From Stappia sp. WLB 29 (GTDB taxonomy: Bacteria > Pseudomonadota > Alphaproteobacteria > Rhizobiales > Stappiaceae), in assembly GCF_023507705.1 (NCBI RefSeq), contig NZ_JALBGD010000003.1, positions 471,231 through 518,880 on the forward strand: a DNA stretch of 47,650 nucleotides. Direction: 5' to 3'. This document shows, piece by piece, positions 16,988 to 28,156 of the stretch (its first letter is position 1; every line of letters begins with the position of its first letter). The position numbers were made by a program, and so were the translations under genes. A model generated the notes under the pieces. That model was not told where the DNA came from. It ran no database searches and worked only from the letters and a program-made list of their open reading frames with translations.

Positions 16988-17917
16988 GTGAGCGAGCTTC
17001 TTTGCCTCGGCGAACCGATGATCGAGTTCAACCAGACGGCGCCGGGCGGGCCTTACGTGCAAGGGTTCGGCGGCGACACGTCGAATGCGGCGATTGCCGC
17101 GTCCCGGCAGGGGGCGCGCGTCGGCTATGTCAGCGCGACGGGCCGCGACGTGTTCGGCGACCTGTTCGACGGGCTGTGGCGGGGCGAGGGCATCGACACC
17201 ACCGGCGTGCTGCGGATGGCGCAGGCGCCGACGGGGATCTACTTCGTCACCCACGGGCCGTCGGGGCACATGTTCTCCTATCGCCGGAACGGCTCGGCGG
17301 CGAGCCTGATGCGCCCCGAGGACCTGCCGCTCGAGCTGCTGCGCAAGGCCAGGATCCTGCACGTCTCGGCGATCAGCCAGGCGATTTCGGCGAGCGCGTG
17401 CGACACGGTGTTCGCGGCCATCGAGGAAGTGAAGGCGGCCGGCGGGCTGATCTCCTACGACACCAACCTGCGGCTGGCGCTGTGGCCGCTGGCGCGGGCA
17501 CGGGCGGTGGTCGAGGCGACAGCGGCGATGGCCGACATCCTGCTGCCCGGCCTCGACGATGCGCGGCAGCTGACGGGGCTGGAGAGCCCGCAGGAGATCG
17601 CCGACCACTACCGGGCGAAGGGCGCGGCACGGGTGGCGCTGACGCTCGGCGACAAGGGCGTGCTCTATGCAGGTCCCGAAGGGACCGGGACGATCGCCCC
17701 GCACGCGGTCGAGGCGGTGGACGCGACGGGCGCGGGCGATGCCTTCGACGGGGCGTTCCTGGCCGAATTCCTGGCGACCGGCGACGGGCTGGCGGCGGCA
17801 CGTTATGCCAACGCGGCGGCAGCGCTCGCGGTGTGCGGCTTCGGCGCTGTTGCGCCCCTGCCACATCGCGCCGATGTCCTCGCCCTGCTTGCCAATGAGC
17901 AGCAGCGCGGCGCCTGA
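16988..17917 (+). CDS. PfkB family sugar kinase, probably 2-dehydro-3-deoxygluconokinase
   Basis: This 309-residue ribokinase-fold kinase starts with the GEPMIEFN strand, continues with FGGDTSNAAIAASRQGA (sugar-binding region) and ends with the PfkB signature DATGAGDAFDGAF, whose last Asp is the catalytic base. The FGGDTSNAA and RNGSAAS pattern is closest to 2-keto-3-deoxygluconate kinases, so phosphorylation of KDG for the Entner-Doudoroff or uronate route is likely but not proven. GTG at 16988 has GGAG 9 nt upstream; an ATG at 16949 would add 13 residues. No aldolase or uronate gene is adjacent. Confidence 0.85.
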   Translation: MSELLCLGEPMIEFNQTAPGGPYVQGFGGDTSNAAIAASRQGARVGYVSATGRDVFGDLFDGLWRGEGIDTTGVLRMAQAPTGIYFVTHGPSGHMFSYRRNGSAASLMRPEDLPLELLRKARILHVSAISQAISASACDTVFAAIEEVKAAGGLISYDTNLRLALWPLARARAVVEATAAMADILLPGLDDARQLTGLESPQEIADHYRAKGAARVALTLGDKGVLYAGPEGTGTIAPHAVEAVDATGAGDAFDGAFLAEFLATGDGLAAARYANAAAALAVCGFGAVAPLPHRADVLALLANEQQRGA

Positions 17918-17995
17918 GGCCCGTGTAAATTCGCCTCCGGTTTCGAATCAGCCGGCGGCGCGGATGGCGCGGCCCTGCCGGTATGGGGAGGCGAC

Positions 17996-18619
17996 ATGCG
18001 GTTCTTTTCTGGACGGGTTTTCGCAGGACTGGCTGGGCTCGTGCTGGCGGCTGCGGTGGCGGGCGGTCAGCCTGCCAAGGCGCAGACGGAGCGCTATTAC
18101 GATCCGGTGAGCCGGAGCTGGCAGACCTACCGGATCACGCCGGAAGCGGCCGGCAAGATCGTGCGCGAGAAGTACAAGCGCACCGAGGTGCGCTACCGCA
18201 CCGACAAGAAGCCGGGCTCGGTGATCGTCGACACGCGCGACCGCTATCTCTACTACGTGCTGCCGGGCGGCAAGGCCGTGCGCTACGGCATCGGCGTCGG
18301 ACGCGAGGGCTTTTCCTGGTCGGGCACCGAGAAGGTGACGCGCAAGGCCAAGTGGCCGGGCTGGACGCCGCCGGCGGAAATGATCGTCCGCGAGCGCAAG
18401 AACGGGCGCAAGCTGCCAGCCTTCATGCCCGGCGGGCCGAAGAACCCGATGGGTGCGCGCGCGCTCTATCTCGGGGCGACCGAGTACCGCATCCACGGCA
18501 CCAACGAGGACTGGTCGATCGGCCGGGCCGTGTCGTCGGGTTGCATCCGCATGCTCAACGAGGATGTCGAGGATCTCTACGAGCGGGTGTCCGTCGGGGC
18601 GCAGGTCACGGTGATGTGA
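17996..18619 (+). CDS. L,D-transpeptidase (YkuD domain)
   Basis: This 207-residue exported enzyme has a signal peptide (residues 1-30, cleavage near AKAQ) and a YkuD catalytic domain from about residue 75. It carries the motif HGTN (His167) and SSGCIRM with the nucleophile Cys183. It forms or exchanges 3-3 cross-links in peptidoglycan, or attaches proteins to diaminopimelate. The short ~45-residue linker has no peptidoglycan-binding domain. GGGGAGG precedes the ATG, and a terminator follows. Confidence 0.93.
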   Translation: MRFFSGRVFAGLAGLVLAAAVAGGQPAKAQTERYYDPVSRSWQTYRITPEAAGKIVREKYKRTEVRYRTDKKPGSVIVDTRDRYLYYVLPGGKAVRYGIGVGREGFSWSGTEKVTRKAKWPGWTPPAEMIVRERKNGRKLPAFMPGGPKNPMGARALYLGATEYRIHGTNEDWSIGRAVSSGCIRMLNEDVEDLYERVSVGAQVTVM

Positions 18620-18666
18620 GAAGGCGGGTTCGCCGCCAACATCGATTTTCCGAAGAGTTCCCACGG

Positions 18667-18697
18667 GGCGCCGCGGCCGCAAGGTCCGGCGCCTTTT
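18667..18697 (+). terminator. Terminator of the L,D-transpeptidase gene
   Basis: GGCGCCG (18667-18673) pairs with CGGCGCC (18687-18693), followed by TTTT. It lies between converging genes. Confidence 0.7.
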
Positions 18698-18719
18698 CGC
18701 TTGTGCGGGGCGTGCCCTC

Positions 18720-19904
18720 TCACACGGGCGCGTGCAGTTCCACCTCCTCGCCGAAGCCGGCGAGCTGGAAGCGGCCGAGCGGGGCGAAGGCGCCAGGGGC
18801 ACGGGCGGCGATGTCGGCGGTGACGAGAAGCGGGCGCCCGAGCGTCTTGGTCATTGCTTCGATGCGCGCGGCGGCGTTGACCGTGCGGCCGATGACCGAG
18901 AAGGTCAGCCGTTCGGGAATGCCGATATTGCCGAACATGACGTCGCCGGAGGAGAGCGCGATGCCGCAGTGGAGCGGGTGCTCGGTCGCCGCCTGGGCCT
19001 GCTCCAGCCGCGCCAGGACGGCGTCGGCGGCCTGCAGGGCGCGGGTGGCGGCGGCATCGAACCCGCCCGCCTCGATGGGAAAGACGGCGAGCACCGCATC
19101 GCCGATGAAATCCAGCACCTCGCCGCCATGGGCCATCACCGTACGCGCCGTCGCGTCGAAATAGGCGTTGAGATGGATCATGTAGACGTCCGGAGCGAGC
19201 CGGTCGGCCAGCGCGGTGGAGCCGCGAAGGTCGGAATAGAAGATCACCGCGTCGAGGCGTTCGCCGTCGCCATGGCGGATCAGGCCGGACAGCACCCGCG
19301 ATCCGGCGCGCGCGCCGAGATAGGTCTCGGCCAGGGTGCGGGCAATCCGCGACTGGATGGTGGCGCGGCAGGCCAGCGCCAGGCGGATCTGTAGATAGTC
19401 GAGCCCTTCCACCACTTCGTCGGAAAAGCCGCCGTCCGCGCGTGTCGACCAGGTGACGAGCATGCCGGAGGGCCCGAAATCCTTGGCGGTCGGCAGGTCG
19501 AAGGGCGTGGAAAGGACGAGATAGTCGGTAAAGCCGTCGGCCTTCAGCGTGGTGAGGATCGGGAAATCGTCGGTCGCCGCATTGGCGCCGGCAAGATTGC
19601 GGCGCAGGCGCGTCTCGCGCGCCTCGAGCACGGCGCGGATGGGGCTGCGCAGCCAGTCTTCGGTCTCTTCCTCGTCGTGACGGTACTGCGCGAGTTCCGC
19701 CTCCCGGCCGGCGCGCCACAGGACCGATTCCGCTTCGACCAGCGGATGCAGGGTCGCCCAGGTGAGCATGGCGCGCTCCACCGGCATGCCGGCGGCGGCA
19801 AGGCGTTCGCAGAAGCCGGAGAACATCTCGCCGATGTCCGGCTGGCCGAGCGCCTCACGAATCAGCCAGTCCTCGATCGCTTCAAGCGTCGGATTGGTTT
19901 TCAA
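18720..19904 (-). CDS. Class III adenylate/guanylate cyclase
   Basis: This 394-residue protein has a ~205-residue N-terminal domain that I do not recognise (no TM segments) and a C-terminal class III cyclase domain. Both metal-binding aspartates are present: Asp225 in FYSDLRGST and Asp269 in FIGDAVLAVF. The transition-state Asn and Arg occur in RTVNAAAR. By eye, the purine-selecting Lys position holds Asp265 (VLDFIGD) and the second position a Ser (FSVIG), so ATP specificity is not assured. The start is a TTG with a strong GGAGG eight bases upstream. Monocistronic, upstream of no obvious target. Confidence 0.88.
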   Translation of the reverse strand: MKTNPTLEAIEDWLIREALGQPDIGEMFSGFCERLAAAGMPVERAMLTWATLHPLVEAESVLWRAGREAELAQYRHDEEETEDWLRSPIRAVLEARETRLRRNLAGANAATDDFPILTTLKADGFTDYLVLSTPFDLPTAKDFGPSGMLVTWSTRADGGFSDEVVEGLDYLQIRLALACRATIQSRIARTLAETYLGARAGSRVLSGLIRHGDGERLDAVIFYSDLRGSTALADRLAPDVYMIHLNAYFDATARTVMAHGGEVLDFIGDAVLAVFPIEAGGFDAAATRALQAADAVLARLEQAQAATEHPLHCGIALSSGDVMFGNIGIPERLTFSVIGRTVNAAARIEAMTKTLGRPLLVTADIAARAPGAFAPLGRFQLAGFGEEVELHAPV

Positions 19905-19936
19905 CGCCTCACCCTCCAGGACAGGTTTCCGGTCGC

Positions 19937-19965
19937 AAAAACGGCGGGCCGTGCAGCCCGCCGTT
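19937..19965 (-). terminator. Terminator of secA
   Basis: AACGGCGGGC (19940-19949) pairs with GCCCGCCGTT (19956-19965), a perfect 10-bp stem. On the minus strand it is followed by TTTTT, 36 bp past the secA stop. Confidence 0.85.
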
Positions 19966-20000
19966 CCTTGCGTTCCGACCCGGATCCTTGCCAGAGTTCC

Positions 20001-22778
<2,778 letters not shown>

Positions 22779-22948
22779 GTGGCGGTCCTTATCGTTTGGT
22801 CAGGCCGCGCCGGGGCATCCTGTCCTGGCAGCAACCCGGATATCGGATTGACGGTACGGACATGCGCAGGCCTCACAACCGCCGCATTGCGGCGAGACGA
22901 ACGCACGCTCGACTGGGAGCGTCCGGCCCTTCCAAGGGGGACGCTCGA

Positions 22949-22977
22949 CAGATAAGAGGGGGTCCGGAGGTTGTCAA
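22949..22977 (-). promoter_or_regulatory. Strong sigma-70-like promoter for secA
   Basis: On the minus strand TTGACA (22977-22972), 17-bp spacer, TATCTG (22954-22949). The start point would be near 22942, giving a leader of about 165 nt before secA. The leader includes the small stem GCCGC-AAT-GCGGC. Confidence 0.65.
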
Positions 22978-23077
22978 CGTCGCGCAAACCGTCTGCGGAC
23001 GGGCGTGCGGACCACCTTAAAGAGGCGGGAGGCCGCACGGGTGCCTGCCGGAACACGAGATGACAGGGAAACAGAGC

Positions 23078-23986
23078 ATGAAACGCTTTTTTGCCGCAAC
23101 GGCGCGCCGCACCGCGCTTGCCGCGCTTCTGGCCGGTGGACTGGTCGGCGGCCTGGCCGCCTCCGGCGCGCTGGCGCAGGAGCCGGGCGACGTCGTCGCC
23201 AAGGTGGGCGATACCGAGGTGACCGAGGCGGATATCGCCTTCGCCTCGCAAGACTTCGCGGATCAGCTCTCCCAAGTGCCGCCGACCCAGTGGCGCAAGA
23301 TCCTGACCGATGTGGTCGTCGACATGAACGTGCTGGCGAATGCCGCGCGTGAAGCCGGCATCCAGGACGAGGAGGCGTTCAAGCGTCAGGTGGAGTTCCT
23401 GACCATGCGCGCGCTGCGCAATGCCTATCTCGCCCGCGAGATCGAGGGGAAGATCAGCGACGAGGCGATCCAGGAAGCCTATGACAAGGAATTCGCCAAT
23501 TTCGAGGGCGAGGACGAGCGCAAGGCCCGCCACATCCTGGTGAAGACCAAGGAAGAGGCCGAGGCGGTGATCGCCGAACTCGACGGCGGCGCCGATTTCG
23601 CGGAGGTGGCGAAGGACAAGTCCACCGGTCCGACCGGCCCCAACGGCGGCGATCTCGGGTATTTCACCCGCGGCCGCATGGTCAAGGAATTCGAGGACGC
23701 GGCCTTCGCGCTCGAGGTCGGCGCCTATACCAAGGAGCCGGTGGAGACGCAGTTCGGCTGGCACGTGATCAAGGTCGAGGAGGCCCGCAAGCAGCCGGCG
23801 CCGGCGCTCGCCGATGTGCGCGACCAGCTGCGCCAGCAGCTGCTGCGCGCCCGCTATGCCGAGGTGCTGGCGGATCTGAAGGCCAAGACCAGCATCGAGG
23901 TGATGGTCGAGGAAACGCCGGCAGAAGGCGGCGAGGCTCCCGCGGAAGGCGGCGAGGCCCCGGCCGAGGCGCCGAAGGCCGAGTAA
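23078..23986 (+). CDS. Parvulin-type peptidyl-prolyl cis-trans isomerase (exported)
   Basis: This 302-residue protein of the PpiC/PrsA/SurA-like group has a signal peptide (hydrophobic core about residues 13-32, ending ALAQ), an N-terminal chaperone helix region, and a rotamase domain at about 145-240 with the hallmark KARHILVKTKEEAEA, GGDLGYFTRGRMVKEFE and TQFGWHVIKVEE. It folds exported proteins, which fits its place divergent from secA. The C-terminus is a short acidic Glu/Pro/Ala repeat (GEAPAEG twice), probably disordered. An ATG 18 bp upstream is an alternative start. Confidence 0.92.
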   Translation: MKRFFAATARRTALAALLAGGLVGGLAASGALAQEPGDVVAKVGDTEVTEADIAFASQDFADQLSQVPPTQWRKILTDVVVDMNVLANAAREAGIQDEEAFKRQVEFLTMRALRNAYLAREIEGKISDEAIQEAYDKEFANFEGEDERKARHILVKTKEEAEAVIAELDGGADFAEVAKDKSTGPTGPNGGDLGYFTRGRMVKEFEDAAFALEVGAYTKEPVETQFGWHVIKVEEARKQPAPALADVRDQLRQQLLRARYAEVLADLKAKTSIEVMVEETPAEGGEAPAEGGEAPAEAPKAE

Positions 23987-23999
23987 GCCGGGCGGGCCG

Positions 24000-24659
24000 T
24001 CAGGCCGGCCTGGCCGGTGCGGCGCGCCAGCCATCCACGAACAGGCAGACGGCCGCCCTCACGGCGGCCGTTTCCATGTCCAGCCTTCCGGTCAGCAGCC
24101 GGCACCAGGCGAAGCTGACCACCAGCTCGATGGCAAGGCGCGGGTCGACATGGGCGGCGATCTCGCCGCGCCGGCGGGCGCGCTCGATCATCTGCGACGA
24201 CTGGGCGAAGCGCTCTTCCATATAGGCGCCGAGAGCTTCGGCGGCGCTTTCCTCGCTCTGGGCCTCGGCGATGACCGAGCGGAACACCGGACCCGTCGGC
24301 GTGTCGCGCCAGTGACGGAAGAGCGAGTCGAGGAAGGCGGTCAGATCCTCCACCAGATCGCCCGTATCGGGCGCGACGACGCCGTGCTTCTGGCGGTGAT
24401 AGACGTCGAGCAGCAGGGCCGCCTTGCTCGGCCACCAGCGATAGATCGTCGGCTTGCCGGCCCTGGCGCGGCGGGCGACCGCCTCGATGGAAAAGCGCGC
24501 ATAGCCGTCCTCCGCGAGAATGTCGGCGGCCGCCTGGCGGATCGCGTCGGCGCTTGCTGGATTGCGCCGTGCCCCGGTCGAGGGGCGGGCAGGGGGAGTT
24601 CCAGCCTCGGCGCCGGTAGCGTCCCCGGCTTTCTCGTGCGGCGTGTCGTCATCGCGCAT
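24000..24659 (-). CDS. TetR family transcriptional regulator
   Basis: This 219-residue regulator has a ~30-residue flexible N-terminal tail and a TetR DNA-binding domain at about residues 36-80 (IRQAAADILAEDGYARFSIE, then VARRARAGKPTIYRWWPSK). A helical sensor domain of the TetR_C type follows. It is divergent from a small membrane protein gene whose promoter holds two AAACGG-type palindromes, its likely targets. It abuts the parvulin gene tail-to-tail (13 bp). The ligand is unknown. Confidence 0.88.
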   Translation of the reverse strand: MRDDDTPHEKAGDATGAEAGTPPARPSTGARRNPASADAIRQAAADILAEDGYARFSIEAVARRARAGKPTIYRWWPSKAALLLDVYHRQKHGVVAPDTGDLVEDLTAFLDSLFRHWRDTPTGPVFRSVIAEAQSEESAAEALGAYMEERFAQSSQMIERARRRGEIAAHVDPRLAIELVVSFAWCRLLTGRLDMETAAVRAAVCLFVDGWRAAPARPA

Positions 24660-24762
24660 CGCAGTTCCTCAAGGTTCGCGGCTTGCAGCCGGCTTCGGCG
24701 CGTCCTCTCGCGAGGCATGTGCCGGTGCGGCTCTCTCGTCGCGGTCAGGCTTAGCACAGGGC

Positions 24763-24815
24763 TTGACTAAACGAAACGGCTCGTTTAGATAACTAGAAAC
24801 GAAACGGTCCGTTTC
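24763..24815 (+). promoter_or_regulatory. Promoter with two TetR-type operators
   Basis: TTGACT (24763-24768), 17-bp spacer, TAGATA (24786-24791) drives the small membrane protein gene. One imperfect palindrome, AAACGGCTCGTTT (24774-24786), fills the spacer. A perfect one, GAAACGGTCCGTTTC (24801-24815), covers the predicted start. Both share the core AAACGG-N-CCGTTT. The region is much richer in A/T than its surroundings. The divergent TetR protein is the probable binder. Confidence 0.65.
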
Positions 24816-24928
24816 GAATATTGAGCCGCAAAAGCGGTGGGATCCGCCTCCCTCCCGAGGAAGAGCCGCCAGCCCACATGTTCTCTCTGCCGGACCATTG
24901 CCGCCGGCTGCGAACCAGGAGACTTCCC

Positions 24929-25261
24929 ATGTCCGCACAAAGTGCTTCCGCCCTTTCCCCGCAGTCGGCTGCCTCCGACGAGGTCGACGCCATTGCCGAA
25001 GTGCCGCCGCGCCCGCTGCCCACCGCTCCACGCATCCTGTCGCGTCCGCGCTTCGCCGTCCTGGTCTTTGCCGGCGTCTATCCGCTGGTGACGGCGCTGC
25101 TTTATCTGGTTGCGCCGCTGACCCGCGGCTGGGCGTTCTGGCAGCAGACGCTGGTGATCGTGCCGGTCGTGGTCGTGACCATGGTCTGGGGGCTCATCCC
25201 CTTCCTGCACCGGCGCTTTTCTGCCTTCCTGCATCCGGTTCGCAGGCCCTCGGCAGGATAG
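24929..25261 (+). CDS. Small membrane protein, resembling the membrane tail of ABM-type proteins
   Basis: This 110-residue protein has a disordered first ~45 residues and two hydrophobic helices (FAVLVFAGVYPLVTALLYLV and TLVIVPVVVVTMVWGLIPFL). The pattern RFAVLVFAGVYPLVTALLY...P...VIPFLHRRF resembles the C-terminal membrane segment seen after antibiotic-biosynthesis-monooxygenase domains, but no such domain is present here. GGAG precedes the ATG. It is controlled by a promoter with TetR-type operators and is divergent from a TetR gene. The function is unknown; a response to a membrane-active compound is only a guess. Confidence 0.7.
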   Translation: MSAQSASALSPQSAASDEVDAIAEVPPRPLPTAPRILSRPRFAVLVFAGVYPLVTALLYLVAPLTRGWAFWQQTLVIVPVVVVTMVWGLIPFLHRRFSAFLHPVRRPSAG

Positions 25262-25333
25262 GACTTGCGCGAGCGGCGGCGATGGGGCAAGGCTCGCGGC
25301 AGTTTTTGCGCCCGCTTTTCAAGGGAGTGTCCG

Positions 25334-26566
25334 ATGTCCACGGCCGTCTCGCCGCTCGCCCCGAAATCCTATCCGGCACTGCCCGCGGTCGCGGGCGTGC
25401 GCTTCGCCACCGCGCAGGCCGGGATCAAGTACAAGGGCCGAACCGACGTCCTGATGGTGCTGCTCGACGAGGGCGCGGACGTTGCCGGCGTGTTCACCAA
25501 GTCGCGCTGCCCGTCGGCGGCGGTCGACTGGTGCCGCGACAATCTCGCCGGCGGCCGTGCCCAGGCGCTGCTGGTCAATTCCGGCAATGCCAATGCCTTC
25601 ACCGGACGCAAGGGCCGCGAGGCGACGGAGCTTTCGGCGCGCTATGTGGCGGAAGCCGCCGGCTGCGCCATGGGCGAGGTGTTTCTCGCCTCCACCGGCG
25701 TGATCGGCGAGCCGCTGCCGGCGGAGAAGTTCGCCGGCGTCGTCGACACGCTGGTCAGCGAGGCGCAGGCCGGCGACTGGCAGGGCGCGGCGCGCGCCAT
25801 CATGACGACGGACACGTTCCCCAAGGCCGCCTCGCGCAGCGTCGATCTCGGCGGCCGGAGCGTGACGCTCAACGGCATCGCCAAGGGCGCGGGCATGATC
25901 GCGCCGGACATGGCGACGATGCTCTCCTTCCTCTTCACCGATGCGCCGATTGCCGCGCCTGTCCTACAGGAGCTGCTGTCGGAGGCGGTCGGGGGAACCT
26001 TCAACGCCATCACCATCGACGGCGACACGTCTACATCCGACACCGTGCTGCTGTTCGCGACGGCCAAGGCCGGCGGCGAGCGCGTCGAGCGGGCGGACGA
26101 TCCCCGGCTTACGGGTTTCCGCCAGGCGCTCGGCGAGCTGATGCGCGAGCTGGCGCAGTTGATCGTCAAGGACGGCGAGGGCGCGCGCAAGTTCGTCTCC
26201 GTCACCGTGACGGGGGCGGAGAGCGACGCCTCGGCCAAGCGCATCGGCTTTTCCATCGCCAATTCGCCGTTGGTGAAGACCGCGATTGCCGGCGAGGACG
26301 CCAACTGGGGCCGCATCGTCATGGCGGTGGGCAAGGCCGGCGAGCCGGCCGACCGCGACCGGCTAGCGATCTGGTTCGGCGACGTGCGCGTTGCCGTCGA
26401 CGGCGAGCGAGACCCGGGCTACTCGGAAGAGGCGGCCTCCGCCGCCATGCGCGAGGAAGAGATCGCGATCCGCGTCGATCTCGGTCTCGGCGAAGGCAAG
26501 GCCACCGTCTGGACCTGCGATCTCACCAAGGAATATGTCGCGATCAACGGCGACTACCGGTCCTGA
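25334..26566 (+). CDS. argJ: Arginine biosynthesis bifunctional protein ArgJ
   Basis: This 410-residue enzyme transfers acetyl from N-acetylornithine to glutamate (step 5 of arginine synthesis) and may also acetylate glutamate from acetyl-CoA (step 1). It is an Ntn-type autoprocessing protein: the cleavage site is [14 protein letters not shown], with Thr195 as nucleophile and new N-terminus of the beta chain. [11 protein letters not shown] and TTDTFPK are further family signatures, and the C-terminus [11 protein letters not shown] is conserved. The ATG after AAGGGAG was chosen. It is followed 14 bp later by a GNAT gene and then mutT. Confidence 0.96.
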   Translation: MSTAVSPLAPKSYPALPAVAGVRFATAQAGIKYKGRTDVLMVLLDEGADVAGVFTKSRCPSAAVDWCRDNLAGGRAQALLVNSGNANAFTGRKGREATELSARYVAEAAGCAMGEVFLASTGVIGEPLPAEKFAGVVDTLVSEAQAGDWQGAARAIMTTDTFPKAASRSVDLGGRSVTLNGIAKGAGMIAPDMATMLSFLFTDAPIAAPVLQELLSEAVGGTFNAITIDGDTSTSDTVLLFATAKAGGERVERADDPRLTGFRQALGELMRELAQLIVKDGEGARKFVSVTVTGAESDASAKRIGFSIANSPLVKTAIAGEDANWGRIVMAVGKAGEPADRDRLAIWFGDVRVAVDGERDPGYSEEAASAAMREEEIAIRVDLGLGEGKATVWTCDLTKEYVAINGDYRS

Positions 26567-26580
26567 GGCAGGTGCCTCGC

Positions 26581-27441
26581 ATGCCGGATGATGCCCCGTC
26601 CCTGGATCTGGCGACAATCAAGGCGCTCGAGGAAGCCAATCTCAACGGTTTCCCGAGCGAGCGCAGCGCCGTCGACGGGGCCTGGGTGGCGCGGCTTTCG
26701 CCCGGCAATCCGGCGCGGCGGGTGAATTCCCTCAACGTGATGGATCCGCGCGACGGCAGGGATGCACGGCGGCGGCTGGCCGAAATGCAGGTGCTGTTCG
26801 CCCGCAACGGCGTGCCCTTCCATCTGCGCCATACGCCCTTAACGCCGCCGGAACTTGCGGAGATCGCCGACAGCGAGGGCTGGACGCGTAGCGGCGAGAC
26901 GGACGTTTGGGTGCGAGAACAGGGCGATCTCGAGGTCGGGGCCAGCGCCGAAGAGGGCGCGGACGGCATCCGGCCCGTCGATCTCGACGCCTTCATCACG
27001 GCGTTCGGAACCATCGGCGGCACGCGGGCGGAAGCGGTGACGAGCGTGGCGCTGCAGCGGCTTGCCGATGCGCTCAGCCGGGTCGCCGTCGCGCGGCTGA
27101 CATTCCTTGCCGAGGACCGGGACGGTGCGCCGCTCGGCGTGGTGCTGGCGGTTGCCGAGCGCGGCCTGCTCGGCATCTACGATCTGGCGGTGCGGCCCGA
27201 AGCTCGCCGGAGGGGGATCGGCGCCCGCCTCGTCGCCCGCTGTCTGGCGCAAGGGGCGAGGCGCGACTGCCGGCTGGCCTGGCTGCAGGTGACGGCGGAA
27301 AACGGGCCTGCGCGGGCGCTCTATCGGGGCATGGGTTTTCGCCGCGGCTACGGCTATCACTACCGCCTGCCGCAGGAAGCCTCCGGCATGGTGAGCAAAA
27401 CCTTGCAGCAGCGTCCCGAAACGGAACGGGGAAACGGATGA
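26581..27441 (+). CDS. GNAT family acetyltransferase in the argJ-mutT operon
   Basis: This 286-residue protein has a first ~130 residues that form a degenerate N-terminal GNAT-like half, and a C-terminal canonical GNAT domain with LGIYDLAVRPEARRRGIGAR (acetyl-CoA loop R-R-x-G-I-G) and TAENGPARALYRGMGF. The substrate is unknown. It lies 14 bp after argJ, and its stop overlaps the mutT start (ATGA). This argJ-GNAT-mutT row is common in related bacteria. The neighbouring acetyl-transfer enzyme ArgJ makes a metabolite-linked role possible but unproven. Confidence 0.85.
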   Translation: MPDDAPSLDLATIKALEEANLNGFPSERSAVDGAWVARLSPGNPARRVNSLNVMDPRDGRDARRRLAEMQVLFARNGVPFHLRHTPLTPPELAEIADSEGWTRSGETDVWVREQGDLEVGASAEEGADGIRPVDLDAFITAFGTIGGTRAEAVTSVALQRLADALSRVAVARLTFLAEDRDGAPLGVVLAVAERGLLGIYDLAVRPEARRRGIGARLVARCLAQGARRDCRLAWLQVTAENGPARALYRGMGFRRGYGYHYRLPQEASGMVSKTLQQRPETERGNG

Positions 27442-27836
27442 AACTTCTGCTAGTCGCGGCCTGCGCACTGCTCGATGCCGACAACCGCGTGCTGATCGCC
27501 CAGCGACCCGAGGGCAAGGCGATGGCCGGCTTGTGGGAATTTCCCGGCGGCAAGGTCGAGCCGGGCGAGCGTCCGGAGGATGCGCTCATTCGCGAACTGG
27601 CGGAAGAACTCGGCATCACGGTTAAGAAAGAGTGCCTCGCACCGCTCACATTTGCCAGTCACGCTTATGAGGAATTTCACCTGCTGATGCCACTTTTCGT
27701 ATGCCGACGATGGTCGGGCACGGTGGCGGGCCGGGAAGGTCAGGCGATCAAGTGGGTGAGAGCTGTGAGGCTTCGGGACTACCCGATGCCGCCGGCGGAC
27801 GAACCCTTGATCCCGCATCTGATCGATCTGGCCTGA
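27438..27836 (+). CDS. mutT: 8-oxo-dGTP diphosphatase MutT (Nudix)
   Basis: This 132-residue enzyme carries a full Nudix box, G38-x5-E44-x7-R52-E53-x2-E56-E57-x-G59, within FPGGKVEPGERPEDAL and the helix after it. It removes oxidised dGTP from the nucleotide pool and so prevents A:T to C:G mutations. VAACALLDADNRVLIAQRP and GLWEFPGGK are typical of MutT rather than of other Nudix enzymes. It is translationally coupled to the GNAT gene. An orphan pilin gene follows after 55 bp. Confidence 0.92.
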   Translation: MKLLLVAACALLDADNRVLIAQRPEGKAMAGLWEFPGGKVEPGERPEDALIRELAEELGITVKKECLAPLTFASHAYEEFHLLMPLFVCRRWSGTVAGREGQAIKWVRAVRLRDYPMPPADEPLIPHLIDLA

Positions 27837-27891
27837 CAAGCGGAAGATCCGCAGCCGCCACCGTTGACGCAGTCAGCACGGAACGCGGCAG

Positions 27892-28107
27892 ATGCACGGA
27901 CAGTTCGACAAGTTGCGCGATCGCAGCGACCAGTTTGCCGACCTCGCAGGCACCATGCGCCGCGACGAGGCGGGCGCCACCGCAATCGAATACGGCCTCA
28001 TCATGGGGCTCGTCTCCTTTGCGATCATCGGCGCGCTGCTGAGCATCCAGGGCGTGCTGGGCGACGACGTCTTCGGTGTGGTCGCCTCCGCCTTTTCCAA
28101 CATCTGA
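27892..28107 (+). CDS. Flp/Fap-type class IVb pilin
   Basis: This 71-residue prepilin reads RRDEAG-ATAIEYGLIMGL, the Flp hallmark: prepilin peptidase cleavage after Gly28, then mature residues with the conserved Glu33-Tyr34 pair at positions +5 and +6, followed by one hydrophobic helix (GLIMGLVSFAIIGALLSI). Flp pilins form thin adhesive Tad pili. The 28-residue leader is somewhat long. No tad/cpa assembly genes or prepilin peptidase lie within this window, so the subunit must use machinery encoded elsewhere. A stem-loop terminator follows. Confidence 0.85.
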   Translation: MHGQFDKLRDRSDQFADLAGTMRRDEAGATAIEYGLIMGLVSFAIIGALLSIQGVLGDDVFGVVASAFSNI

Positions 28108-28156
28108 CAGAGGCAAGAATCCGCAAGCCGCGGCTCGGCCGATCCCGACGCAGCAA

